The position numbers were made by a program, and so were the translations under genes. From positions 4,030,001-4,094,000 of the forward strand of contig JAUKTV010000001.1 of NCBI GenBank assembly GCA_030549205.1: 64,000 nt of DNA, written 5' to 3'. This DNA is from Apiosordaria backusii. Its lineage: Eukaryota > Ascomycota > Sordariomycetes > Sordariales > Lasiosphaeriaceae. Below, in pieces: positions 42,613 to 56,000 of this stretch. How positions within the stretch are numbered: the first letter of the stretch is position 1; each line of letters opens with the position of its first letter. The notes under the pieces were generated by a model. The model saw only the letters and a program-made list of their open reading frames with translations, was not told the origin of the DNA and ran no database searches.

Positions 42613-44049
42613 TCACAACCACCCCCTCGGACTCGCCGCCCCCCTCCCCATCCTCGTATCCGTCATCCCACTACTCCCCGTCACCCCCGTCCACCCCGTC
42701 ATCCCGCTCTCCGGACTCGCCGCCCTCTCCCTCTCCCTTAACACCTCCTCCGGCACCTCCGCCTCCAGCTCCGCCGGCGCCCTCGTCCCAATAGGCACCT
42801 GTATCCCCACCCCGTACATCACCCCACTATCCCCCCTCCCATGACTCTTTTTACTATCATACGTCCTCGCCGACGACGGGCTGTGAAGCAGCAGCGACTG
42901 GCTCCTCCTCTTGCTGCTGTATTGCGAACTGTTGAGCCCTCCTAATCGTGGGGATGCCTCCTCTGACAGTTCATACGGTGGCGGGATCGCACGGTAAGAA
43001 ACTGTTTTCTCTTTGGGGGGGACGGGGGGTGCTTCGGCGTGCTCGGGGATACTTCCGGGGGTAGTGGTGGTGTTGTGGTGGAGACGGGAGGAGCGGTGGG
43101 AGCGGTGGGAGCGATAAGATGGGGTTGGAGCGGAGTGATGGCTTGTGGTGTCGTCGTAGAATGTCTGTGGGTGGGAGCGGGTGCTGTAACCGTCGATGAT
43201 ATGCGACGGGGCTCCGGACTTGGTGGGGTGTGGTGATGGTTGGGAACCTGAGGAAGAAGAGTACTGTTTCCTACGGCGGCGCATGTAGCACCATAGACAT
43301 AGTGACGAAAATAGGATGAAGAAGCCTAGGCCTCCGCCGACTGCTATGCCGATTATGGCTGTTGAGCTTAGGCCCGAGGAGGAGGAACTGGAGGTGATGT
43401 CTGAGGGGAGGAGGACGTTGGTGGGGGGTGGGATGATGGCTGTTCGGGAGGGGGTGAGGGCGTTCTTTTCATGGGGGGGTTAGTAATGTGAGAGATGAAG
43501 GTAAAGGGGGGCGGACGTACGGATATATCAGAGGCTTGAAAGCGGATTTGGATTGGATACGCTGAGATGGCGCCTCCTCTGAGGGTGACGGTAGCAGTGC
43601 TGGCGATGGTGGAGTTTTTGATGACTATTGGCTCCATCTTGCCGGCACCGCCTTGCCATACGGTGGTGCATCCTGATTCTGGCTTTGACTCGGTTGCGCA
43701 GGTGTATTCCACTCCATAACTACACCCATTGTTAGTACCTAATTCTTTATAATCACAGAATATCAACATACTTCGGACAGCAAGCAACGGCAGTTTCTGT
43801 CACTGTGCTTGATGTGCGAATACTCGAGCATGCGGCGGTATACTCCTGTGGGCAGAAGCCAGGCGAGTAGTATTTTGTCGGTTCTGGGTCATAACCACTC
43901 GGGAAACAGTCCTTGTGTGTTGGAAATAGCGGCCCTTGAACATAACTTGAGTCTTTCTCCCCTTCGAAAACCTCATAGAAGTTGGACAAAGCCGTCGAAC
44001 AACTCGACGGGGCTGAAAAGGTGGTGGTCAAAGGACCGATGGCCGCCAT
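42613..44049 (-). CDS. Single-pass membrane protein with Cys-rich ectodomain
   Basis: Three exons (44049-43772, 43719-43521, 43464-42613; introns 52 and 56 bp) give 442 aa. The ectodomain (about residues 1-175) has many Cys (SSCSTALSNFYE, DCFPSGYDP, FCPQEYTAACSS, VACCP) and a Ser-rich stalk (ITSSSSSSGLSS). One transmembrane helix follows (TAIIGIAVGGGLGFFILFSSLCLWCY) with an RRRRK stop-transfer. The ~220-residue cytosolic tail is Ser/Thr/Pro/Arg-rich with PPVPPKEK and IPPPYEL (PPxY-like). This is a familiar filamentous-fungal architecture resembling wall-stress sensors, but it lacks a WSC domain and an obvious cleavable signal peptide, so a sensor role is inference. The intron boundaries restore a continuous TM segment. 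Confidence 0.8.
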
Positions 44050-45935
44050 GGTTGAGCCGCCCGCTCGTTGTTATCCGATAGCAATTGTCGTCAAACCATC
44101 CAATGTCACAGCTTGCTGTTGATGTTTCGCAGTCGACAATAAGTTGCACAATTACTTGGTGTTTGTCGTTTGAAGTGTTGTCTAGAGATGAGATGACGAA
44201 AAGAAAACTGAGGAGAATGCAAGAGAGAGAGAAGAGGAACGATTAACGAGACCCAGGCCCAACGGCGCAATTTCCATTCCCAGAGGGGACTTGGGTGCAG
44301 CACCGGGGGGTTTTCTGCGCGCCGCTCTCGTGCTCACGCTCGGCGATTGAACCCACCTTTTCCCTTCCTTCACCACCTCCTGGTGTGTTGGGGTCCGGAG
44401 GCGGCGAGGCGGCACCGTATCGAACCTCTGCAGGCAACTGATGCTCTTCGATTGCTGAAACGGGTCTACTGCGTGCAAAGGAACTCTACGTATTCACACG
44501 AAGCATTTGGGCATCTCGGCCATCTTTTGGCTCAATATTCATTTTGCTGATGTTATGCGTATTGCCTTGACTGCTTTGGGTGTGATGGCGGCAATCTGGC
44601 CAATGGCATTGTGGATGGCTTCCAGCAAACTCAGCCCTGGTCAACAAGTTTGTTTTCTGTCAGGTCCAGTTTGTTCTCACACAAAAGAACTGACGGCAGG
44701 TCCAGTTCTCTGGGAGACGGCACAGAACGTCGGGGATCGTGGCTGAATGCGACTTTATTGGTGTTGCTGACCTCAGACTCAGAGCCCACTGAGGGGAGAG
44801 GTGTAAAAAAAGAGACAGGTCCAGAAGGCGGGGAGCCCGTGTTCCATGCGCATTTCTCTCAGACTCTCCCCTCATCTTTGCCGCGCTCCTACTTTGCCCG
44901 CTGGACCTCCTGACAGTTCAAGATGTCGTGATTGTTTCTGAAGAAGGTTGGTCCAACCTGGAAGACATGAACCCTGCACCGCCAGCCTTGCAGGGCCCAA
45001 CCGATGGTGACCACCTCAACGCGCTACCCGTCGATCCAGAGAACCGTGTGGGGCTTCATCAATCCACGACGACGACCTCTCAGCTTTTGTCCTTGTTGCT
45101 GTCAGTATGAGCTCACAAAGTATCAGATTCATTGCCCCTCATGACGAAGAAAAACAACACAACCCACCGACTGTCGGAGAGCATCTCCGTCGGCAAACAA
45201 GCAAAGCTGACATTCCCGTCAAGCTGGAAGTCAGCACCAACGCGATGGATTTGTTCTAGCGTTTCGATATCGCCTAACCCGGCTAGAAGCTCTTGGCGTT
45301 ACAATAGCGGATCACACCCCTGCAAGCAGTCAGTGTACCCTGCTGATTGGCCCCGCTTATCGCATCTTATCGATAGCTTGCCTGGGAAGCCCTATCAGGT
45401 CGAGGGGCAGTCAACGGCAGCTTGCTCCATGTCGTGCTTTCTGGCTAGATACCCCTCATCTGCCGACTGCTTTAGACAAGTGAGGGTGAGTGTGACGTGA
45501 GAGCTGGGGGAGGTCGCTTCCCCTGGTGATGTCGATTGGCTGCTTCCCCGCCGAAAGCAGGCCTGATCCGTGAGCACACCATGCACACCGGACAAAGAGC
45601 CAGTAGGAGAGAGTCAGGCAGGGTGGTGGAAAGCTCCGATGGACACTGACACTGACAGATAAGAGCTCACTTCCAAACTTGAGCTTTCCTTGTTTATCAT
45701 GCCGGACTCGGTGAGAGCTTCCACCAGGCTCTGAAAAGAGCCTCTCAAAAGAAAGTCTTCGGGCCTTCTTCTGGCTTGAATATCATTATTGTATTGTCTC
45801 TCACCTCCAATATCCCAATCCTAGAATCTACTCCCTAGAACCTCACTTCTGTCTCACCTACCTGCATGTTTTAACTACCGCCCATCCATCCATCCATTCC
45901 TCCTCGTCCTGTTCGCCTTTTCCAAGAACGACAGG
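44050..45935. other. Intergenic, 1.9 kb
   Basis: Divergent spacer between the membrane protein (minus) and the phosphatase-like gene (plus). No supported gene; ORFs up to 122 codons (45132-45500) have no domain. A CCAT microsatellite of four units lies at 45884-45899 in the probable leader of the downstream gene. Confidence 0.5.
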
Positions 45936-47767
45936 ATGGCCCCCCTCTCCACGGCGGTTCTCACCACCCTCCTGGTGACAACCAGCCTCGCCCAGTCCAC
46001 CGAGCGAGTCTGGTCCTCCGTCGCCTGGATCCTCTACGGTGACCGCACACCTCTACTATCCGACAACCCAACCCTGACCCCCCTCGGCGCGCAACAGCTC
46101 TTATCCCAAGGCACCGCCCTCCGAAACCGCTACCTCTGGAAATCCACCCCTGTCGACTCCGACTCCTCCGGCGATAACATCGACAACAACGACCTCAACG
46201 ACATCGCCCCCATCCACGCCATCGAGCGCAACGCCATCAACAACCGCCAGCTCAAAGCCATGACCACAACCGACACTTACACCCTCGCCTCCGCCATGGC
46301 CTTTTTCCAAGGTCTCTACCCCCCGATAACCCAAGCCATATCCAACGCCACCGGCGGCCTACAAGCCGCCACCCTCGCCAACGGAACAATAATCAACTAC
46401 CCCCTGGACGGGTACCAATACCCCCACATCCAAACCGTCTCCCGGCTCTTCAACCCCAACTCGATCTACCTCGACGGCTCCTCCCACTGCCCTTCGTTCC
46501 TCCAGGCCATGATGAACTTCTCCAGTGAATCAACCCCTAGCTCCAACCTCTCCTCCTCGTCGTCATTCTACGCAAGCTTGTACCCCCGTATCTTCAACAG
46601 CTCCTCCCTCCCACTAAACCAACTCGATTTTCGCCAAGCGTACAATATCTACGACTATGCCTCCTATCAGCACACGCACAACCCTGCCCTTTCCGATCAA
46701 TTCGCAGAAGGTGAACTCCCCCGCCTTCGCGAACTAGCCTCAAGCGAAATCCGCTCTCGACACGGGAATCTATCCCTTCCGATCCGGTCCATTGCCGGGC
46801 GCACTCTAGCAACCCAAACTAGATCCCTCTTGCTGGAGAATATCCGCAGCGCGGGGTACACCAACAAGCTCAATCTCATGTTTACCTCTTTTGAGCCCTT
46901 CATGGCGTTTTTTGCCTTGGCTAAGCTTGACGCTGGGGCGTCGAGGGAACTCTTTCGGGAACTCCCCTACCCGGGGGGGTGATGCTATTCGAATTGTTTA
47001 GCACGGTCAATACGAGTACAGGGAGGGATGGCAAGGAGGAATACCCAGAGGTGAAAGACCTCAAGGTGAGGTTTTTGTATAAAAACTCCACGGGGGAAGG
47101 GGCGAGGTGGAGGGTTTATAGTCTGTTTGAGACGGGGGTGAATTTCCCCGTGTTGGGGTTTGCAGAGTTTGAAAGGAGGATGGGGGAGGTTGGGGTTATG
47201 GGGGGGTGGGCGGGGTGGTGTGGGGGGTGTAATTCGGCGGCGACGTTTTGTCAGAGTACGGTTGTTGATGAGGGGGGGCAGTATGGGAGGTATTATCGGG
47301 GGGTAATAGAGGGGGGATGGATCCTGCTGCTGCTGGGGCGGTGGGGGCGGCGGTTACGGTGGGGGTTTTGGGGGTGCTGACTGGGTTGGGGATGTGGTTT
47401 GGGGGGTTGAGGTTTTATAGAAATAAAGGGGATGGAAATAATGCAGGAAAGGGGGGGCAAAAAGGGGGGTTTAAGGGGGTAGAGAAGAGAGGTGGGGATC
47501 GGGATGTGGAAGTTGGACCGGGGGGAAGAGGAAGGAGAGGGTGGGGAGTTGGGAGTTGAAGGATGGGGGAGGAAGGCCAGACTCGGGGGCGAGTGAGGGT
47601 GTGATGGGTGGTGGTGAATCAGGGGCGAGGGTGGAGGCGAGGGATTTGGTTTATCCTCCTGATGCGAGTCACCGTAGGGCTGCTCAGGGGGTAGGTGGGG
47701 GGATGATGATGATGATGATCGGTTGAGTTTGTATGGGCGGGAGCCGGTCAAGGCGAGGGAGTTTTAG
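45936..47767 (+). CDS. Secreted histidine-acid-phosphatase-like protein, frame broken at G runs
   Basis: The N-terminus has a signal peptide (MAPLSTAVLTTLLVTTSLAQ) and a histidine-phosphatase-superfamily body: LTPLGAQQLLSQGTALRNRYL, YPLDGYQYPHIQTVSRL, NIYDYASYQHTHN and many sequons. The catalytic RHGxRxP is replaced by LYGDRTP, so phosphatase activity is doubtful. The frame then breaks four times. Family-like sequence continues after G7 at 46973-46979, G6 at 47311-47316, G6 at 47520-47525 and G6 at 47697-47702; each break is bridged by one additional G. The pieces form one gene with a C-terminal TM helix (AAAGAVGAAVTVGVLGVLTG) and a tail ending LYGREPVKAREF at a TAG (47765-47767); total with four Gs is 611 aa. 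Sequencing or assembly error is more likely than decay. Confidence 0.75.
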
Positions 47768-49213
47768 GTTTGACTTTTTGAGTGTGGGCTTTGAGTTGTA
47801 AGGGATGGGTTGGGGAGTTTGGATGGATGGGATAGGGTTGGGATAGGTGTAGAGGAAGGGATGGGTGGTGGCGGTTTCTTACTTTCTGGCATTCTCTTGA
47901 TACCCTGTATTTGTTTCTTTTCAGGTGGGATGATACCTACATTCGCTTTGTCTGCATGGGCGTTCGTTCAGTATGGGCAGTTTCTTACAAGAGCTGGATA
48001 TACCTGACCATCGTTCTTGGAGAGAGGATGGCGTTCTGGGCTTGTTGAGACTTTGTTTCTTGTGGAGGGTTGGTTGGAATGGTCAAACGCATCCATACAT
48101 TCGAGCAGGATTGCTTGACAGACGCTACCCTAGGTAGGGAATATGATACATTCAACATTTCCCCCTTTCTCCTCTCAACCTCACTGTTCCTTGTCTATCC
48201 AACGCTCTTAGTATCTGTACTACGCCCACTACCTTACCTAGCCATGTCTCACAAATTCTAGGTTCCCTTACCAGCAACTAACACCACCGTTAAAGGAACA
48301 GCATAACCCCATCGGTCTTGTATCAAGGGTCACAATCCCTCACAGTTCGTCCGCAAGTCCACGGATCGAAAACCAAACAAATACCGACCCTATCACCAAC
48401 CGTGCCTCACCTAGTAAGTATTCTTAGCGACCGCGTGGCATAGCTATTCCCTCTATCCCACGTGGTCTCCACGCGCTGCCGCCCGTCCTAACTGTGCAAA
48501 ACCGCGCCGCTCACCATCCGTGTCATGTTTACCAGGCTTGGAACCTTCGCTTATCGGGGATCCCACCAATTCCTTTTTTTGTGGGGTTGACCGTCCGGAC
48601 GGCCTTGGTTCGCGCGAGAAAGAAACGTAAATAGTTGTGGTTCTTTGATGGGGCACAGGATAAGGGACCTAACATGTTCTAGAAGGTCAAGTAGGTACGA
48701 CTGAAAAGATTTCGCGGCCTTTGGGGGGACCGTAAGCCACCGCCGCTCAAGCCACGTGGTTGATGATGCCGAAGACCAGAAATCAAGGAGGTAAGGCGGG
48801 AGGCGGTGGCAGCGGCGCAGTACACTTTGGCGATTTGGAGGGTGAGATTCATTAGCATTGAAAGGATATCACAAAGTTGAAATGAGCTCAATAACTATCT
48901 CGGAAATGAACTAGAGCTTAACAACCATTTCCGATGTATGGTATCATACAAGAAAGCAGTCCCGGAGCAAAAGTCAGCCAGTTCGATTTCACCTCATATT
49001 ATTCAGTAAACACAGGTCCGGTTGAGTATCATAATTGCTTCAGTATTCATCGCATTTGTCATTACTTCATACCCAGATACACCCAAAGGTCAGATCCAGC
49101 CCCGCGCAAACTCGAATACCTTACATAAACACATAAAGCTCCCGATTCATTACCCCTAAACTAGACCCACTTTTGCCCCTATCCTATCCTTCCTAAGATA
49201 GCTAGAAGATCTC
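47768..49213. other. Intergenic between convergent genes, 1.4 kb
   Basis: 3' flanks of the phosphatase-like gene and of the aldehyde dehydrogenase. No supported gene. A GTCCGGAC palindrome-like patch occurs near 48592-48600. Confidence 0.5.
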
Positions 49214-50835
49214 TCAACCAAACAGCGGCCCGCCCAGCCGGATGGCAACAGACTTGTGTTGAGTGTAGTTCGCCAAAGCCTCCTCACCAAGCTCGCGACC
49301 GATACCACTCTGAGCATAACCACCAAATGGCAGCTGATGCGAGAGCAAGTTGTAGCAGTTCACCCAGACAGTACCGGCGCGTAGCGAGTTGGCGACGCGG
49401 ATAGCAGTGTTAAGATCCTTGGTGTGGACGGCAGATGCGAGGCCATAGATGGTATCATGCGCCATCTGGAGCACCTCTTCCTCGGTGTCGAACTTGGCGA
49501 TGGCGCACACAGGGCCGAAGATCTCTTCTTGCATGATCTTCATTTCTGGGCGCACATTGGTGAAGATGGTGGGCTGGATGAAGTAGCCCTTGTCGCCGTG
49601 ACGAGCACCACCAGTCTCGACTGTGGCACCTTCCTGCTTGCCGGACTCGATGTAGCCCATAATGCGGTCGTACTGAAGTTGAGAGACCTGTGGGCCTTGG
49701 AAGGTTTCGGGGTGGAATGGGTCGCCGACCTTGTTCTGTTCGGCGCGCTTCTTGAAGGCAGCGACAAACTTGTCGTAGATGCCAGACTGGACGTAGATAC
49801 GCGAGCCGGCACAGCAGCATTGGCCGTGGTTGAAGTAGATACCAAAGTTTACCCAGCTGATGGTTTGCTCAATGTCGGCGTCGTTGAACACAATGTTGGG
49901 GGACTTGCCGCCCAACTCGAGAGTGACCTTCTTCAGGTTAGAAGCAGCGGCAGCCTTCATGATGGTGCGGCCGACGACGGTGGAACCCGTGAAGGCGACC
50001 TTGTCGATGTCCATGTGCGAAGAGATGGCAGCACCGGCAGTCTTGCCGAAGCCAGAGATGATGTTGAGGACTCCAGGAGGGAAACCAGCCTCCTTGACAA
50101 ACTGAGCAAAGACAAGGCCCGACAAGGGGGTTTGTTCAGCCGTCTTGAGAACAATAGTGTTGCCGGTAGCCAGAGCAGGTCCAATCTTCCAACCAAGCAT
50201 CAGAAGAGGGAAGTTCCATGGGATGATCTGGCCGCAGACACCAATCTAAGAAACATAGTTGTTAGCATGGTGTTTTCTGTCCATATGTATCTGAGGACGG
50301 GCAACATACTGGCTCGAGTCTGGTGTAGTGGAACATGTCTGGCGCAATATCGATCGTCTTGCCCTCAATCTTGTCGGCCCAGCCGCCATAGTACCGAATG
50401 CAACCAGCAACGGCGCCAACATCTCCCCGAGCCATGGTGATGGACTTGCCATTATCCAGGGACTCAACCGAGGCAAGGAGCTCGAGGTTCTTCTCAATCA
50501 GGTCGGCGAGCTTGAGCAGCAGGTTGCCGCGCTGCTGGGGAGTGACCTGGCGCCAGGGACCCTCGAAGGCATCGCGAGCAGCCTTGACGGCGATATCGAC
50601 GTCAGCCTCGGTGGCCTCGTGGACAGAGCAGATGACCTCCTCGGTGGCGGGGTTGATGACCTCGAAGGTCTTCTTCTCGACACCCTCGACGAACTCGTTG
50701 TTGATGAAGCTGGACAAGTCAGGGTTAGGGTGAGTTATAAACATTGGAGACAGACAGGGAAGGGACATACAGGCCGGTGGGCTGCTTGTAGGCACCCGTG
50801 GTGGGGGTCTTGAGCTCAGTGTAGACGTTGGCCAT
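49214..50835 (-). CDS. NAD(P)+ aldehyde dehydrogenase
   Basis: Three exons (50835-50771, 50709-50310, 50245-49214; introns 61 and 64 bp) join to 498 aa, the standard ALDH1/2 length. Landmarks: IGVCGQIIPWNFPLLMLGWK, AFTGSTVVGR (NAD-binding), catalytic Glu in VTLELGGKSPN (about residue 265) and nucleophile Cys within GQCCCAGSR (about residues 298-300). The C-terminus is PFGGYAQSGIGRELGEEALANY. No mitochondrial presequence is visible (MANVYTELKTPTTGAYKQ), so a cytosolic enzyme oxidising acetaldehyde or other aldehydes to acids is likely, like Aspergillus AldA. A 5' intron splits the first 22 codons from the rest, which is typical for this gene in fungi. Confidence 0.96.
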
Positions 50836-53027
50836 ATTGACAGCTTTCGTATGACAGCTTGGGAAGGTAGATGGAGAATAATCAGGGTAGGAAGAACGAA
50901 GCCAGCTCGCTGTGCTCAAGTGTCAAGGTGGGAAGTTGTGAGGGGAATGGGGGAGCAGCTGGGACGAGGGAGCGTCCCCGCATGAGCTTAAATACATGTT
51001 GCCCGGTGCCTCGAGGGGCAGGAGAGACAAAGTAGTGGCGAGGGGTAGTTTACACTAGTTCATCTTTCCCCGGATTGGCAGTCTGGCAGTGGGACGGCCG
51101 AGTGGATCGCGGCCACGGAACTGGAAGTCCATGCAGCGGAAGCGGGGTCGAGGGGTCGCGGGGTCGCAGGGTGACACGGGTAGCTTTGCCTCTTCCCCAG
51201 ATCCCCATCGTTTCAAGACAGACAGACAACTCACGGGGTATCCATTCCAGAGGTCCACGGTCATCTCCACCACCTCACCGCCGGGGACTGGAAGAGGGAC
51301 TGGAGGCATTCACCATAGTCAACATATTGTCTTGTTGAACACTCGATAGGCATTCTACAGAGCTCGTTATGAATACCATGTAACTCTCTTACAGTAAGAT
51401 ACACCGGAATACTTATTCGCGATGTCCGCTTGCTTCCGATATTCTGAGCATCATGCTCAGTTTCCCCGCATGACAACGGCAGCGGGACGAGTGTATGAAC
51501 CCCGCTCAGGGGGCGACAAGACACTTACATCCCAGCCTCGAAGTATAAGCCGCGTTGAAGCGTGTCTAGGCACATATATCATTCGTTGATATTCAGAGAC
51601 ATTGCAGCTTCCAGACTCTTGAGGTAAATGACCAAGTCAATCCCAAAAGCCGGGGCGAGAAAGCTTGAGAAGCTGAGATATCGATAAATAACCACAAACC
51701 CGGTCGTCATTGATCTCCAAGGGTTGGTTGCACATCTGTCCCACATCGCTCGTGAGAGTTGCCCCGCCTCCCCGCAGTCTTCTCTTTGTGAGGTCCTCCC
51801 CCTCTATTGCCTCGGCATGAACTTGTTTGGTGTCGGATATGTACCCTTTCGGGCGTCTGTCGTAGTCTGATATTGTCTCGTTCAGTAATCTGTAAAGTCA
51901 AGTAAGTATTCGGGACAATATGGAGCGAGGTTGTTTGTGTCTCATCAAGAAACAGGGGTGTCTCTATCATCCGATGGACCAATAAGTAGAGCTCCGTTAT
52001 CTCCGATTGAAGACCCGGAGCGGCAGCTGAGCATCTCTCGGCAATGTCATGCTTCGTGCTGCATGCTCCGGGTGCCCGAAATCCTTCCCTCCCGCCGAAT
52101 GCTGCGCACCGTCAACAATTCTTCATGATACTAGAGTCTATATGCTTTCCCAATGGTTGAGCTTGGGCGATGTTACCAGAACTCGAACCATTCTATGCCC
52201 CGTGATGAAGTCGGGCCTTGTCTCTCCTTCAGAACCGGACTTTTCTCGGGGCCCTCTTGATGTTTGCTCATCGTGATACAAGCAAGCTGAATGGGTATTC
52301 TAGTTTGGGTTGGCTGACGGAAGATGAAAACCGAGATAAGTCTACTCGAGTGCTCTGCCATATCATATCCCTATCATCTATCCAAACCTCCCACCAGACA
52401 AGTTGCCTCTCCATCTCTTATTTACGGTCAGCCTTGCACCTGGGTTACTCTCAGTAGTCATCAATCACGACCGCATGCACCTTGATCGCTATTCTTATCG
52501 TGGCTGGCCAATTGCACGCTGAGATTCGATCCGATTAGATAGTGCCTCGTTATCAGCCGCTTTCACTAGCTGGCTTCTAATCTCGAACGGATACTGCCAT
52601 ACGGATTAGTGAATCGAGGAATTGAACGAGAGCCGCTCATAATTATTGCCAAAATGCTCGTGTTAAACCCAGTATTCTTTGAAATTGACGGATGTGGCTG
52701 AATTTTTGGCATTCTCTTGGAATTGTGTATCGGAGGCTGGGGCACAAAATAAGGGCAACTTTGGACATCGGACGTCAGAAAAATTTCTCCGACATCTCCC
52801 AGTCCCGCCCAAGACCGCGATAACGACACCGCGCTCGCGAAGAGACACGACTCCCGACGTTGGACCCATTGGATCCCCTCTCGACCTGTAGCACGTGTAT
52901 TGACCAGATAGACATCTTCTTTGCCGCAAACTTTCGAGACACGCTCAAACCTACCACTCAGGCTGCGGGGCGAACCGACGATACTTCAGCCCCCGTTCGA
53001 TGGGCTTCGCGCTCTGAGCTGCGCAAC
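50836..53027. other. Divergent intergenic, 2.2 kb
   Basis: Promoters of aldehyde dehydrogenase (minus) and the Tbf1-like gene (plus). No supported gene or repeat. An open frame runs from 52860 into the Tbf1-like start but has no ATG before 53028. CreA-like CCCCGC/CCCCGG motifs lie near 50975 and 51067-51072. Confidence 0.5.
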
Positions 53028-56000
53028 ATGGCCGACACAATGCTCGCCGGTCTCGAGGCCGATCTCTTTGCTGCCTTCAATAACAGCAGCAACAATGATT
53101 CCCCAATGCCAGACGCCGATAGTCCAGTCAAGACCCAACCCGACCAACCTCCATCGCAACAAGCCTCAGATGTTACTGCCGAAAAGACTTCGGTTCCTAC
53201 TCCTCCTCTTCCTCCTCCTCCGCCGCCACCACCGCCAGCCTCGCAACAGGTGACAGCCACATCCACAACCTCAGCGCCAGCAACGCCAGCAACTCCTGTC
53301 ACTCCATTAATATCCGCAGCTGCGACAGTTTCTTCCTTCCCACCACCATCTACTCCAGTCCCTGCCCCGAGTCCCGCGTTGAACCAGCTTGCTGCCACCC
53401 CGACTCCAGCTCTCGATGCGCAATCACCCTCAGTCCAGATAGAGCAGCTATTAGCATCGGCACAAGCCCAGACGGACGCCCTCATGCATCAGTCTCCATC
53501 TCAGGGACTGTTGCCGCAAGCGACGGCGTCCCAGGCCACAGCGGGTTCTCGAACACCGACCAACCCTCTACCAGGGGTCCCTGTTGCTGTTCAAGTGTCG
53601 AATGAGCCCAAACGTCCCAGAAGTCCCGACTTGGACGATGAGGATAGCTTGGCAAAGCGGTTGAAGATGGAGTTTGCCCAACACGAGGCGCAGGCTGAGC
53701 AAACCGAGCAAGTGGGACATGTCGAGGTCAATGGACATGATATGATGAATTTTGACCTCGAAGCGATGCTGAACAGTGCTCTGGCTCAATATGATGCGAA
53801 GCCCAACCCCGAACTCAACCCAGTACCTTCTCCACGGGAACCCGAACTTAACCCAGCACCTACCACGCGGGAGTCGGAAAAAATACAGGATAAGATCACC
53901 GATTTTTCGCGTTATTCGCTCTACCACTTGCGGTCCATGAGCCTTCCGACCCTCGGCAGTTTTGCCGTCCAGATTCTCGTCAGATTGTCACAACAGGAAA
54001 AACGCGACATCGAGACGCTTCTCTTCTGCTGGACCGACTCCCAGTTCTGCAAGGCGTACGGTATGCTCCGGAATGTCTTTGTGAGTACACGAAAGATGTA
54101 TTCGGATTCTCCCCTACTTTCGGTTGACGAGTTGGAAATCACCGACTCAGAGGATAGGGAGACAATTCGCATGGCAAATTTGGCTTCAGTGGCAGGAATG
54201 GTGTATGGCGCAAGCGATGTGACCCTTCAAGATGTACACGATTCTTTTTTCAACATTTTCATCCCCGAAGATGGCGAATACAGAGACTCCCTGACCGAGT
54301 TACTAGTCAGCTTAAAGACACGGCTCTTCTTGGATGCGCTTGGTCAACAACCCCCGCAGCCGGCGCTGGGAGTTTTGGACACTTTGTTTCCTGCCCGATT
54401 CGGTGAGGCTCTGAAGAACCACACTGGGGATCTGGCGCTGAATCCAGATGAGGAGCGGCTGGTCGGTCAGATTCGTGAGAGGAGGGAATTGCTGGTCCAG
54501 TCGGCCGCTGATGAATCTATTAAGAGTACTTGCTCCTCCCCTTTTGCTTGACAATAATGACCATCAATTAACAAAAACAGAGTCTCTGGAGGAACAATCA
54601 TCGCGCGACAGAATTGCCGAGCTGTTAAGCTTGTTCTTGCAAGGTCATTTAGGTGTCGTCGTAGACTATGCTAAGAATTACGGGGTCAACATACCTGCGA
54701 AAGGGGAAGAGCCTGTTCTGGCCGCGAATATCGAAATGGACACGAATGTGGATCTGGACGATGAACCCAATAGCCTCGCTGAGGCGCTGAGATCTGCGAC
54801 GGCGCAACTTCCTATGGCTGGAGATACCAAGGATCCAAACAACGAAGACCTTTCGGCTCAACATGGCGAAGAGGTACTGAAAAAGCTCATTGAGCAAGAG
54901 TTGGCCAAGGATTCATCTCTGTCGCATGATCTGAGCGAGCTGGTCAAGGACTCTTCCGCGGGACAGCACGACATCAATGGATCGCCTGCTGACCTGGCGA
55001 ATTTGATCGCCGCGAACCTTCCCAAACTTCCAGAAGAGCTTCCGCACGGGCTTCCCAACACCTCGACTATGATGTACTCTGGGACTGCTGGGGCTCCGAA
55101 CCCAGGGCACGTCATGACCCATTCCCACTACCTTGGGCAATTAAACCAGCAACACCAGACCCAATATCAGACGTACACACAGAGCCCTGCGCCAGTAACC
55201 CCGGCTGCTCCAGCTGCCACGAACGAGAATGGTCTTCCGCCAAACCAGTCCTTACCAACTGCAGCTCTCTACGAAAAGGCTCGGCAAGCCGCTGTCGCAA
55301 AATCATCTAATACGGCTAGGCGTGAAGGCTTGCATTCTGCTCGAAGACCATGGAGTCCCGAAGAGGAGAAGGCTCTCATGGCTGGGTTGGACATGGTCAA
55401 GGGGCCTCATTGGAGCCAGATCCTCGGCCTTTTTGGACACCATGGGAGCATTTCAACTATTCTGAAAGATCGCACCCAGGTGCAGCTGAAGGATAAGGCA
55501 AGAAATCTGAAGCTCTTCTTCCTGAAGACGAACTCGGAAATGCCGTACTATCTACAACATGTGACTGGAGAGCTCAAGACCAGAGCCCCTAGTCAGGCAG
55601 CGAGAAAAGAAGCAGAGGAGAAAGCGCGGCAGAATATTCAGGAGGAACAGGCCAAGCTTCAAGGTATGATGCTGCTGGCTGGCGGCCTGCATCACAACAA
55701 CCAGCCTGTGATGCCCAACCCACATTCAACTGTGCAAGCTCCACGGGCGAGCCCTACCACTCCAGGTGTGAGCGGGGCGATGAATACCAACACAACTACG
55801 GCAACATCCGGTAGCCTGCCTCCGGTGCCGATCTCACCGATGGTCAAGTCTGAGCCTCATGAACACCACGGGCTGCCAAAGGTCACGTCGTTCCCGTCCA
55901 TAGCCCCAGCCCCGGCTCCAAGCACGTCGATGCACCCGCCAAACAAGCCGCAGTATCATCACCTGCAGCCACAGACGGCTTCTTCGCATCAGCAGCCCCA

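Noticed and set aside
49424..50440. 338-codon plus-strand ORF
   Set aside because: Antisense shadow of aldehyde dehydrogenase, crossing its introns.
52860..53027. N-terminal extension of the Tbf1-like protein
   Set aside because: The open frame begins at TTG with no ATG; first ATG in frame is 53028.
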